Shown here: positions 34,891 through 43,448 of the stretch, in pieces
Numbering within the stretch: position 1 is the stretch's first letter
Layout: each line of letters opens with the position of its first letter
Origin: CAJGCS01 sp045589955
GTDB taxonomy: Bacteria > Bacillota_I > Bacilli_A > ML615J-28 > CAG-313
DNA: 64,000 nucleotides
Assembly: GCA_045589955.1 (NCBI GenBank)
Contig: JAZNQD010000004.1
Span: forward strand, 1 to 64,000
Direction of reading: 5' to 3'
The notes under the pieces: generated by a model
What the model was told of the DNA's origin: nothing
The model's input: only the letters and a program-made list of their open reading frames with translations
Database searches by the model: none
Position numbers and translations under genes: made by a program

Positions 34891-35742
34891 ATGGATAAAA
34901 CTACAATAGAATTAATAGAAAAAGCATTACAAGAAGATCATTATTTAAATGATATTACGTCAAATTACTTGATTGATGCATCGAAAATTGCCGGTGGAAA
35001 CTTTATTGCTAAAGCTACAGGGGTTGTTTCTGGACTTGAAGTAGTTGAAACAATCTTTAAACTTATAAATAAGAAAATCGAATTTGGTGTTCTTCGCCCT
35101 GATGGTTCATTCGTTAATCGTGGTGATGTTATTGCTTTTGTTCGAGGACCTGTTCGTGATATATTACGCGGAGAAAGAGTGGCTTTAAACTTTTTACAAA
35201 GACTTTCTGGCGTTGCTACACTTGTAAGCAAGTATGTTCAAGAACTAAAAGGTACAAATTGTAAATTAATTGATACTCGTGATACTTTACCATTATTTAG
35301 AAATCTTGAAAGAAATGCTTTTGTTCATGGTGGTGGAGAAAATGGTCGTGATAATTTAGAAGAACGAGTTGTAATAAAAGATAATCACTTATCTGAAATC
35401 GATTCTATTCAAAATGCCGTGAATTTTTGTAAAAAAAATCTCTCTCGAAGTACTAAAATTGAAGTTGAAGTTGAAACAAAAGAAGAATTCATTGACGCTT
35501 TATCTTCAAAATGTGACGTTATTATTCTTGACAATATATCAAATGAGTTAATGAAAGAATTAGTAACATTAAATAATGGTGAGAAAATACTTGTTGCAAA
35601 AGGAAATATTAATTATCAAAAAGCCCGTGCGGTTGCACTGACTGGTGTTAACTACATAATGGTTTCTAGTTTGAATCAGTCATATAAGGCTTTAGATATT
35701 ATTTTAAAATTCTACAAGAAGTTTCGTTTCAAACTTGATTAA
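34891..35742 (+). CDS. NadC-like phosphoribosyltransferase with altered active-site residues
   Basis: NadC converts quinolinate and PRPP to nicotinate mononucleotide. The fold is clear: ITSNYLID, GERVALNFLQRLSGVAT, VVIKDNHL, VEVETKEE and VIILDNIS. The strongly conserved DTRKTTPGLR, however, reads DTRDTLPLFR here (D131 in place of the substrate-binding Lys). The following GGGxNHR reads GGGENGR, losing the His. No nadA or nadB is nearby. It may use a different pyridine or pyrimidine substrate, or have weak activity. AAAGGAG precedes the ATG. Length 283 is normal. Confidence 0.82.
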   Translation: MDKTTIELIEKALQEDHYLNDITSNYLIDASKIAGGNFIAKATGVVSGLEVVETIFKLINKKIEFGVLRPDGSFVNRGDVIAFVRGPVRDILRGERVALNFLQRLSGVATLVSKYVQELKGTNCKLIDTRDTLPLFRNLERNAFVHGGGENGRDNLEERVVIKDNHLSEIDSIQNAVNFCKKNLSRSTKIEVEVETKEEFIDALSSKCDVIILDNISNELMKELVTLNNGEKILVAKGNINYQKARAVALTGVNYIMVSSLNQSYKALDIILKFYKKFRFKLD

Positions 35743-35757
35743 TTAAAAAAATAATAT

Positions 35758-35790
35758 GCAGTAATAGAAAAAATTTCTATTACTGCTTTT
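35758..35790 (+). terminator. Intrinsic terminator after the nadC-like gene
   Basis: GCAGTAATAGAAA and its exact complement (35774-35786) enclose a 3-base loop and are followed by T residues. Confidence 0.85.
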
Positions 35791-35867
35791 AATTTTTTCT
35801 AATATTGATACCTAAAGTTTAATTGTATTAAATGAATCCTTTTGGATAAAATATAACTGAGGTTATT

Positions 35868-36506
35868 ATGGAATTTTTAACAATTATTATTAAAACAATT
35901 ATTGGCTATATAACATTGATATTAGTTATGCGCTTTATGGGAAAAAGAGAAATAGGTCAATTGAATTTATTTGATTTAGTTATTCTTTTAACGATTGTTG
36001 ATTTATTAGTTGTCGGTATTGAAAATTACCAAAGTAATTTTCTGCTTTGGATTGGAGCAATTTCTTTACTAGGTATTATGCAAAAATTAATTGCTTTATT
36101 ATTATTAAAATGTTCCTTTTTACGATCAATTATCGATGGGAGAGAAAGTTTAATAATCAATAAAGGTAAAGTCATGACGAAGAATATGAAGAAGAATAAC
36201 TATAATTATGATGATTTATTTGTCCAATTGCGCCTTAAGGATATTAAAAGTATTGAAGAAGTAGAATATGCAATTCTTGAAACCAATGGTGAACTATCGG
36301 TTTTTAAAAAAGAAGATTCTGATGGCACTTTCCCTATCCCGCTTATTATTAGTGGATCAATTAATAGCGAAGCACTTGTTGCTTTAGGGTATAACAAAGA
36401 ATGGTTAATATCCAAATTAAAAACAAAGAAATACAATGATTATCGTAAACTATTATTGGTTTTATATAAAGATAACGATATAATTATTTATGATGACTAT
36501 AAGTAG
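35868..36506 (+). CDS. YetF-like (DUF421) membrane protein
   Basis: This 212-residue protein has three N-terminal hydrophobic segments with the family signature VMRFMGKREIGQLNLFDLVILLTI. A cytoplasmic domain follows, with DGRESLIINKGKV, DDLFVQLRLKDIKSIEEVEYAILETNGELSVF. This is the DUF421/YetF fold found in many spore-forming Bacillota, whose function is not settled. The ATG follows GAGGTTAT. A TAAAAT box lies close upstream, around 35847. Confidence 0.9.
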   Translation: MEFLTIIIKTIIGYITLILVMRFMGKREIGQLNLFDLVILLTIVDLLVVGIENYQSNFLLWIGAISLLGIMQKLIALLLLKCSFLRSIIDGRESLIINKGKVMTKNMKKNNYNYDDLFVQLRLKDIKSIEEVEYAILETNGELSVFKKEDSDGTFPIPLIISGSINSEALVALGYNKEWLISKLKTKKYNDYRKLLLVLYKDNDIIIYDDYK

Positions 36507-36537
36507 CATTTTTTAAGTATTTCTAAGGAGTAAATGA

Positions 36538-36543
36538 TATAAT
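36538..36543 (+). promoter_or_regulatory. -10 box of the 103-residue protein gene
   Basis: TATAAT at 36538-36543 with a TG extension lies 15 bases before the ATG at 36559. GGTGAT sits between, so the leader is very short. Confidence 0.5.
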
Positions 36544-36558
36544 TTATTTGGTGATATA

Positions 36559-36870
36559 ATGACAAATAAAGAAATTGTGATTTTCTTTGAAAAACATATA
36601 ATTCAAAAAATAATTCATATTCTTAGTAATTTGCAAGCAAATGATTTAGTTAATTTAATAAAGAGGAATAGTCAAGCAATTGTTAATTCTACTGATATTG
36701 TTCTTAATGAAAACTTCCCCTTTCAAATTCATCTTGATATTTTAAACAATTATGTAAATGGATATAAACGCCATTATTCAAATGTTGATGATTTAAAATT
36801 TCTAAGAATTGTCTATAATGATTTTTGTTTATATTGGCAAAATATTAAAAGCCCCCAACTAATGTGTTAG
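36559..36870 (+). CDS. Hypothetical protein, 103 residues
   Basis: This soluble, mostly helical-looking protein (MTNKEIVIFFEKHIIQKIIHIL at the start) has no motif I recognise and no signal peptide or membrane segment. GGTGAT precedes the ATG, a -10 box lies just upstream and a terminator overlaps its end, so it looks like a real single-gene unit. It converges on the flippase gene. Confidence 0.6.
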   Translation: MTNKEIVIFFEKHIIQKIIHILSNLQANDLVNLIKRNSQAIVNSTDIVLNENFPFQIHLDILNNYVNGYKRHYSNVDDLKFLRIVYNDFCLYWQNIKSPQLMC

Positions 36871-36885
36871 TTGGGACTTTTTGTT
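36854..36885. terminator. Bidirectional terminator between convergent genes
   Basis: CCCAACTAA at 36854-36862 pairs with TTAGTTGGG at 36867-36875 around TGTG. T residues follow, and A residues precede it on the other side. It overlaps both stop codons. Confidence 0.8.
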
Positions 36886-38366
36886 TTGATAATAGTAAAA
36901 GAACTACGATTTAACAGCTTTAATTTAATTGCTAAAATAACAGTAATAATCATTGATATAAAGGTAATTAATAAATAATGCAAATGAATAATTTTTAATA
37001 AATAAGCGAAAGCAAAAACAAATATGAATATAAGTAGTATCGAAATTATATTATCGATGTTTAGTCGATATTTTGTGTATTTTTTAATAAAAAAGAACAT
37101 GATGAGTGTATCTAAATATATTATGAAAAGCAAACTTACAATTATCGAATAAACGTTTATAAATGGTACTATAGATAAAATACCAATTAAAAATAGTTTA
37201 ATTACATTTAATATAACCGTTAATATAAACATTAGTTTGTTTTTACCAAGTGCCTGTAGTACTGATGTAAAAGGCATTTGTAAATAATAAGGAATTGTTA
37301 ATAATACAGTATACTTGATAATTTCAATTCCTTGAGATGAATTAAATAATAAGTTCATATATTCCTTATTAAATAGATAAAAAATTATACAAGAAAAGAA
37401 ACCGGGAATTAATGAAAAAATAATTGCCTTATCAATATAATAATGAATTTTGTTATATTCTTTTTTTGTATAGTTCTCAGAAATTCCTGGGATTATTGTT
37501 GTTGATACGGCATTAGAGACAAATGATGTTAAAGTAATGAAAGGGATAACGTATCCGGTGATTGTTGTATATGTTTCTTGAATATAATCATTTTTATATA
37601 ATAAAAGAAGCAGTATATTTGTGTAAATAATTGGCTCTAAAAAATGGGTAAAACTACTAATAAGTCTGCTTAAAGTAGCAGGAATTGCCTCGTCAAGAAT
37701 AGCCTTTGTTTCCTTGTTATTCGTTTTAGGAAGTCCTTTTAGATATTTTCTGATTTTAATTGATGAGTAAATGATTGATCCAATTTCTCCCAAAGCAAGC
37801 CCAAGAACACAAAATGATACACTTAATATAATACTATAATTTATTGAAACTAATATCAAAATAATGGTTGCTGATATTCTTGTGATCTGTTCAATAAGAG
37901 TAGATATACTTGAAATACGCATTTGTTTAATACCATTAAAATAGCCTTTTAAACCATCACTGATACCGACAAATGGAATTAAAATTATACTTGATAATAT
38001 AGGAAAAAATAGATTAACATTTTTTAATAAAGTTTTCGTAAGAGGGCTAATAAAAAGAAGTAGAAAAATAATTGTTATCAGAGAAATAAATAAAGATAAA
38101 AGAATACTTTTTCTTAGTATCATTTTATCAGAATATTTTTTTGTTACTTGATTTTCCGATATCATTTTTGAAATGACAGGATTTAAACTTAAAGATGAAA
38201 TGCTTGTAAGTAAAATAATAGTTGGCATAGTTAAAACATATAATTGCATTCCATCTAAGCCTAAGATTCTTGTAATAATAATTTTATTTAATAATCCGAG
38301 AATTTTAATAATAAAACTGGTTAATAAAATAACCATAGTATTTTTAAAAAAAGAATTTGCTTTCAT
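36867..38366 (-). CDS. SpoVB/MurJ-like lipid II or polysaccharide flippase
   Basis: This 499-residue protein of the MOP superfamily has about fourteen membrane segments. The start FFKNTMVILLTSFIIKILGLLNKIIITRILG and the internal SDGLKGYFNGIKQM and TSVLQALGKNKLMF are typical of SpoVB/polysaccharide-flippase proteins. These move lipid-linked cell wall or polysaccharide precursors across the membrane. The ATG at 38366 follows GAAGGTCGG on the minus strand; an in-frame ATG ten codons upstream lacks a site. The neighbourhood (apt, rel) gives no clue to its substrate. Confidence 0.85.
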   Translation of the reverse strand: MKANSFFKNTMVILLTSFIIKILGLLNKIIITRILGLDGMQLYVLTMPTIILLTSISSLSLNPVISKMISENQVTKKYSDKMILRKSILLSLFISLITIIFLLLFISPLTKTLLKNVNLFFPILSSIILIPFVGISDGLKGYFNGIKQMRISSISTLIEQITRISATIILILVSINYSIILSVSFCVLGLALGEIGSIIYSSIKIRKYLKGLPKTNNKETKAILDEAIPATLSRLISSFTHFLEPIIYTNILLLLLYKNDYIQETYTTITGYVIPFITLTSFVSNAVSTTIIPGISENYTKKEYNKIHYYIDKAIIFSLIPGFFSCIIFYLFNKEYMNLLFNSSQGIEIIKYTVLLTIPYYLQMPFTSVLQALGKNKLMFILTVILNVIKLFLIGILSIVPFINVYSIIVSLLFIIYLDTLIMFFFIKKYTKYRLNIDNIISILLIFIFVFAFAYLLKIIHLHYLLITFISMIITVILAIKLKLLNRSSFTIIKTKSPN

Positions 38367-38441
38367 AATTTCCGACCTTCGATTAAGTATATGCAACTAT
38401 CTAAAAAAATTAACATATTTCTTTAATAAAGTCGTATTTCG

Positions 38442-38450
38442 TGGTATAAT
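38442..38450 (+). promoter_or_regulatory. Extended -10 promoter of apt
   Basis: TGGTATAAT at 38442-38450 with a weak TTTAAT at 38422-38427, spaced 17 bases. Confidence 0.65.
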
Positions 38451-38487
38451 AAGATATTAAAATACTTAAATTTATGGAGATTTACTT

Positions 38488-39000
38488 ATGAATTTTAACG
38501 ATTATATTGCAACAGTTGAAGGATTTCCGAAAGAGGGAATCTCATTTAAAGACATTACACCCTTACTTCGTGATCAAAATGCTTTTCATGAAGCTTGTCA
38601 TGAACTAGCTCTTTTTGCAAAAGAATCAGGAGCAAATGTAATTGTCGGTCCTGAATCTCGCGGATTTATTTTTGGGTGCCCAATTGCATATGAATTAAAT
38701 GTTGGTTTTGTTCCTATTAGAAAACCAGGTAAACTACCTAGGGAAGCTGTTTCTGTTCAATATGACTTAGAATATGGAACAAATACATTATGTATGCATA
38801 AAGATGCATTAAAACCTGGTGATAAAGTTGCTATTGTAGATGACTTACTTGCAACAGGAGGAACGATTGAAGCTGCAATTAAACTAATTGAAAGTTTAGG
38901 AGCTGAAGTTGTTTGTGTTTTATGTGTTATTGAACTTGATGATTTAAAAGGAAAAGAAAAATTTGAGAGCATTCCTTTAAAAACTTTATTACATTTTTAA
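38488..39000 (+). CDS. apt: Adenine phosphoribosyltransferase
   Basis: This purine salvage enzyme makes AMP from adenine and PRPP. The PRPP-binding motif is VAIVDDLLATGGT near residue 113. The hood has GFPKEGISFKDITPLL and the loop has GPESRGFIFGCPIAYEL and VPIRKPGKLP. At 170 residues it is a standard APRT. It precedes rel, an order conserved in Bacillota, and a 58-base gap without a clear terminator suggests shared transcription. Confidence 0.97.
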   Translation: MNFNDYIATVEGFPKEGISFKDITPLLRDQNAFHEACHELALFAKESGANVIVGPESRGFIFGCPIAYELNVGFVPIRKPGKLPREAVSVQYDLEYGTNTLCMHKDALKPGDKVAIVDDLLATGGTIEAAIKLIESLGAEVVCVLCVIELDDLKGKEKFESIPLKTLLHF

Positions 39001-39058
39001 TTTAATTAAATTTATTTAAATTACTATTTTTTATTCTACTATTAACAAGGAGTAAAAT

Positions 39059-41296
39059 ATGACTAATGTTTTTGAACATGACTTCGATGCAAGCCAAAAG
39101 CAACAAGATGACAAAAAAACAATAGATGATATTCTTCAAGAAGCAAGTCGATATTTAAAAGAACAAAAAAATATTGACATCATTAAACATGCTTATGAAG
39201 TGGCTGTCAAAAAGCATGAAGGTCAATTCCGTCGTTCTGGTGACCCTTATGTTCAACATCCGATTGAAGTAGCTTACATTCTTGCAACTATGAATACAGG
39301 CCCTGCAACTATAGCTGCAGGTTTATTACATGATGTATTAGAAGATACTGATATGACAAAAGAACAAATGGAAAAAGAATTCGGTTCAGAAATTACTCAA
39401 ATTGTTGATGGAGTAACAAAAATCAGTAAATTAAAATACATGACAAAAGAAAAAGCTCTTGCCCATAACCATGAAAAGTTATTACTGGCAATGGCAAAAG
39501 ATATTCGTGTTATTTTGGTAAAACTTGTGGATCGCCTACATAATATGCGTACTATCCAATTCCATAAGTCAATTGATAAGCAAAAGACAATTGCTAAAGA
39601 ATCATTAGATCTTTATGCACCACTTGCTCATCGATTAGGGATTTCTCGCTTAAAAGCAGAACTTGAAGATCTATCATTTAAAGTACTAAATAGTGAAGAA
39701 TATGATCAAATTGCTAAGATAGCTGGAGAAAAAAGAGTTGAACGTGAAAATGATATCAATGAAATGATGGAACAAATCAACACTTTATTACAAAAACAAA
39801 ATATTTCTGGTTTTAAAATTAGCGGTCGTATTAAAAATATTTACAGTATTTATAAAAAAACAGTTCAAAAGAATAAAGGCTTAAATGACATTTATGATTT
39901 ACTTGCATTACGTGTCATAGTCGACTCAGTTGAAAACTGTTATCGTGTTCTAGGATTAATTCATGGGAATTTTACACCACTGCCAATGCGTTTTAAAGAT
40001 TATATTGCGGTGCCTAAACAAAACTTATACCAATCTTTGCATACTACTATCGTTGGTTTAAGTGGGAAAATATTTGAGGTCCAAATTCGTACTTTTGAAA
40101 TGGATCAAATTGCTGAATATGGGGTTGCTGCTCACTGGGCTTATAAAGAAGGCCGTGATTATTCACATGAAGCAGAACAAGTTGAAATTACCAATAAACT
40201 TAAATGGTATAAAGATTTAATTACTTATGTTGAAAATGCTGAAAATCAAGATCCTTTAAATAGTATTATTGATGATATTTTTAGTGCTAATGTTTATGTC
40301 TTTACCCCAAGAGGAGACGTTTTTGATTTTCCTAATGGTGCTACACCTTTAGACTTTGCTTATCGTATCCATTCAGGTGTTGGTAATAAAACTGTTGGAG
40401 CAATTGTAAATGGGAAAATTGTTCCTTTAACATATAAGCTTCAAACAAGTGATGTTGTTGAAATTAAAACTAATAATGCTTCAACTGGACCAACAGAGGC
40501 ATGGCTGAAAATTGCTTTTACTCAACATGCTAAAACAAAAATTAAAAACTATTTAAATAAAAAACAACGTGATGAAATAATTCAAAAAGGGATGGCAGAC
40601 TTTAATGCTGCAGCAAAATTAGCTGGTCTTAATGTAAATGATATTCCTGAAGAAAAGCTAGCTGAGTTATTTAAATCACGCAATGTTAAGGATTTTGATG
40701 ATTTCTACTGGGAAATTGGTAAAGGAAGTTTATCAATTCTTGGTTCAATCAATAAAATTCGTGGTGTTAATGAACATGCTTTATCAGAAGAAGCCTTGTT
40801 GCAACAATACAGTGAAGAAACATCAGCTGTTCGTACGCGTCGTAGTCATAATGGTTATGGTATTATTGTGGATGGTTTGGATAAAGCCCATATTAAAATT
40901 GGTAACTGTTGTCAAGCAGTTCATGGTGATGAAATAGTTGGGTATGTTTCTCGTGGTAATGGCATTATTGTTCATCGTAAGGGCTGCCCTAATATTAAAG
41001 AAGAAGATCGTGAACGTCTTATTTCTTTAACTTGGGACCCATTATTTTCTGGTAAAGTATTTGAAACAACATTAAAAGTATATTCTATCGACCGTCGTAA
41101 TGGTGTTGCCGACATGATTAATGCCTTAAACTCAACTAAAGTAACTATTTCATCAGTTACTTCAACAAAGAGTAAAACCGGGGAATGTATTACTAAATTT
41201 AAAATTCAAGTAACCAATTTAGAAAATTTACATCTTGCAATTATTGCTTTACATAACTTACCAGATATTTATGATGTAGAAAGAGTGTTTAAATAA
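39059..41296 (+). CDS. rel: Bifunctional (p)ppGpp synthetase/hydrolase
   Basis: This stringent-response enzyme has 745 residues. The N-terminal HD hydrolase domain includes FRRSGDPYVQHPIEVAYIL and AGLLHDVLEDT. The synthetase domain follows with GRIKNIYSIYKK, then PKQNLYQSLHTT and AEYGVAAHWAYKEG. The C-terminal regulatory half has a TGS domain (VFTPRGDVFDFPNGATPLDFAY), a CC domain (GNCCQAVHGDEIVGYVSRGNGI) and an ACT domain at the end. All parts appear intact. AAGGAG precedes the ATG. Confidence 0.97.
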   Translation: MTNVFEHDFDASQKQQDDKKTIDDILQEASRYLKEQKNIDIIKHAYEVAVKKHEGQFRRSGDPYVQHPIEVAYILATMNTGPATIAAGLLHDVLEDTDMTKEQMEKEFGSEITQIVDGVTKISKLKYMTKEKALAHNHEKLLLAMAKDIRVILVKLVDRLHNMRTIQFHKSIDKQKTIAKESLDLYAPLAHRLGISRLKAELEDLSFKVLNSEEYDQIAKIAGEKRVERENDINEMMEQINTLLQKQNISGFKISGRIKNIYSIYKKTVQKNKGLNDIYDLLALRVIVDSVENCYRVLGLIHGNFTPLPMRFKDYIAVPKQNLYQSLHTTIVGLSGKIFEVQIRTFEMDQIAEYGVAAHWAYKEGRDYSHEAEQVEITNKLKWYKDLITYVENAENQDPLNSIIDDIFSANVYVFTPRGDVFDFPNGATPLDFAYRIHSGVGNKTVGAIVNGKIVPLTYKLQTSDVVEIKTNNASTGPTEAWLKIAFTQHAKTKIKNYLNKKQRDEIIQKGMADFNAAAKLAGLNVNDIPEEKLAELFKSRNVKDFDDFYWEIGKGSLSILGSINKIRGVNEHALSEEALLQQYSEETSAVRTRRSHNGYGIIVDGLDKAHIKIGNCCQAVHGDEIVGYVSRGNGIIVHRKGCPNIKEEDRERLISLTWDPLFSGKVFETTLKVYSIDRRNGVADMINALNSTKVTISSVTSTKSKTGECITKFKIQVTNLENLHLAIIALHNLPDIYDVERVFK

Positions 41297-41745
41297 TGAA
41301 GGTAGTTATTCAAAGAGTAAAAAAAGCAACATGTAAAGTATTTGAAAATAATGAATATCAACATGTTTCAACAATTGATCATGGTTTTATGATTCTTGTT
41401 GGCTTTACGCATACTGATACTAAAGAAGTAGCTATAAAAATGGCCAAAAAGATTGTTGATTTACGTGTATTTAATGATGAACAAGGTAAAATGAACTTAA
41501 ATATTCAACAAGTAAATGGTTCCATTTTATCAATTTCGCAATTTACACTTTATGCCGATTCAAAAAAAGGTAACCGTCCGTCATTTGTTGATTCAATGCG
41601 TGGAGATGTCGCAAAACCTTTATATGAATTTTTTAATAAAACATTAAATGAATTAGGAGTTATTACAAAACCAGGTGTTTTTGGCGGCGATATGTTACTT
41701 GAACCACTTTGTGATGGACCTGTAACAATTGAAATGGAGTTTTAA
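41296..41745 (+). CDS. dtd: D-aminoacyl-tRNA deacylase
   Basis: Dtd removes D-amino acids (and glycine) from mischarged tRNAs. The protein starts MKVVIQRVKKATCKVFE and contains SISQFTLYADSKKGNRPSF (the SQxTL catalytic motif) and DGPVTIEMEF (the Gly-cisPro motif) at its end. Length 149 is standard. The start overlaps the rel stop in TAATG, the classical rel-dtd coupling. Confidence 0.96.
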   Translation: MKVVIQRVKKATCKVFENNEYQHVSTIDHGFMILVGFTHTDTKEVAIKMAKKIVDLRVFNDEQGKMNLNIQQVNGSILSISQFTLYADSKKGNRPSFVDSMRGDVAKPLYEFFNKTLNELGVITKPGVFGGDMLLEPLCDGPVTIEMEF

Positions 41746-41746
41746 T

Positions 41747-43438
41747 ATGTATCGAAACGTAATCTTAGATTTCTTATCAACTTATCGACCACAATTGAAT
41801 AAATATTCTTTTAAACAAGCAACAATATCTTTAATGGGACGCTTAAATTTAAAAGAGATATCTAGTCTAATGTTACGTGCCGATGAGGTCATAACATATC
41901 ATGTTAATGAACCGCGAATTTATGAAAAAAATTATTCTTTTGAAGTATTTTCACATACAATATGTGATATGGCTGTTTTTACTAAAAAGGAAATTTACTT
42001 AAACAAAAATGATATTTCAGGTGTTATTGATCCTTTTTATTTAAAGGATATTCAAAATATTGATTTTGTTTCATTAAAAATGTATCCAATTATTGTAAAA
42101 GATGAAGTAGTCGGAACTATTATCTTCTACTTTGATGATTTGGCCAAAGAATTTAATTGTAAAAATAATGATTTAGTAAAACTTTTTGATAAACTTCAAA
42201 ATGCGTTTAATGAACCTTACGAACATTTTGTTAATAATCAAATTATCGATGCAGAAGAATATATCAAAATGGTCTACTTCAGTAAAAAGAATTTGTGTTA
42301 CATTGATAATTTTTTAAAGAACAAATTTCATTTAAAAACCAATTTAATTGATCTATCAAATGAAGAACTAAAAAAGAAACTTGAAAAAGAAACTAAAAAT
42401 AAAAAATATCGTTTTACAAAAAGCGATAACTTTGAGATCTATTATATAAGTAAATTTGATTATAGAATAAATGACAATAGTTTTGATTTACTTGCTTTAA
42501 CTTCTTTAAATGATCATTCATTTGATGAGTTTAGTTTAATTTATGTTGATAATTTTAATATCGATGAATTATTATTAAATATGTTTAGTAATAATATTAT
42601 TAAAAAATATCATGTTTCAAATAATTTAAATGTATATTTACTTGATTTAGAAATTTCAAATGCTCTAATGAAGGAAATTTATGAAAAAATTAAGGAAAAT
42701 TATGCTTTAATTATTACATCAAAGACAATTACTTCAAAAATGAAATTAGAAAACTTATCTAATTTTGTTGCTGAGACGCGACCTGAAAAGTTTGCTTTTT
42801 CTTGTTATGTTGATTATTTAAATAATATTAATCAAACACAACTTTATGCAGATGTTGAAATGTCTAAATCAATTGATAAAACATTTGTTAATTCAATAAC
42901 AAAAGAAAAATATGGTATATTACCATCATTAATGAATTTTAGTGTATACACTAAAACACAAAGAGATAGCTTAATTAAAGCGATTTATAACTTTATAAAT
43001 AGTTTAGTTAAGAATGCCATAGAGGGTTATATTATTCCTGTATTACCATCAATGTTGTCAACAAGTCGTTTATTTAGTGCAATTAAACGTCTTCAGACAA
43101 TTGATCGTAATTTAAAAGTCATTATTACTATTCCTAGTATTGAAAAGAATAATATAAGTGGATTAGAAAAAGGTATCTCCAAGTTAAGAAAAGAAGGAGT
43201 TTGTGTTGTTGTAGATAGTACTATTTACTTTAACAATGAAACTTTATATCTACTTGACTTATGTAATAGCATTTATATCCATAAAGCAGAATATGAAATG
43301 CTAGTAAAATACCCATCAGGGATTAATACTGCTATCTTTCAATATATGATTAAAAATTATAAAGAATTATTGATCGATTATCCACTATCAAAAGTTACTG
43401 ATGCGTATTTTAATACTTTATTATATTATCTGAAATAG
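41747..43438 (+). CDS. Degenerate GAF/GGDEF/EAL-like protein
   Basis: The 563-residue protein is not a confident family match. Residues about 20-170 look like a GAF-type sensor domain (VVGTIIFYFDDLAKEF at its end). The C-terminal third follows the strand order of EAL phosphodiesterases, with IPVLPSMLSTSRLFSAI where EAL proteins have NLSPQQL, VIITIPSIEKNN for EITES, LRKEGVCVVVDS for LRxxGxxIALDDFG, and SIYIHKAEYEML for IKID. None of the catalytic acidic motifs (EAL, DDFG) remains. The middle may be a worn GGDEF domain. It would be inactive and possibly a sensor or scaffold. GGAG precedes ATG 41747, two bases after the dtd stop. Confidence 0.5.
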   Translation: MYRNVILDFLSTYRPQLNKYSFKQATISLMGRLNLKEISSLMLRADEVITYHVNEPRIYEKNYSFEVFSHTICDMAVFTKKEIYLNKNDISGVIDPFYLKDIQNIDFVSLKMYPIIVKDEVVGTIIFYFDDLAKEFNCKNNDLVKLFDKLQNAFNEPYEHFVNNQIIDAEEYIKMVYFSKKNLCYIDNFLKNKFHLKTNLIDLSNEELKKKLEKETKNKKYRFTKSDNFEIYYISKFDYRINDNSFDLLALTSLNDHSFDEFSLIYVDNFNIDELLLNMFSNNIIKKYHVSNNLNVYLLDLEISNALMKEIYEKIKENYALIITSKTITSKMKLENLSNFVAETRPEKFAFSCYVDYLNNINQTQLYADVEMSKSIDKTFVNSITKEKYGILPSLMNFSVYTKTQRDSLIKAIYNFINSLVKNAIEGYIIPVLPSMLSTSRLFSAIKRLQTIDRNLKVIITIPSIEKNNISGLEKGISKLRKEGVCVVVDSTIYFNNETLYLLDLCNSIYIHKAEYEMLVKYPSGINTAIFQYMIKNYKELLIDYPLSKVTDAYFNTLLYYLK

Positions 43439-43448
43439 GAAGGTTAAT

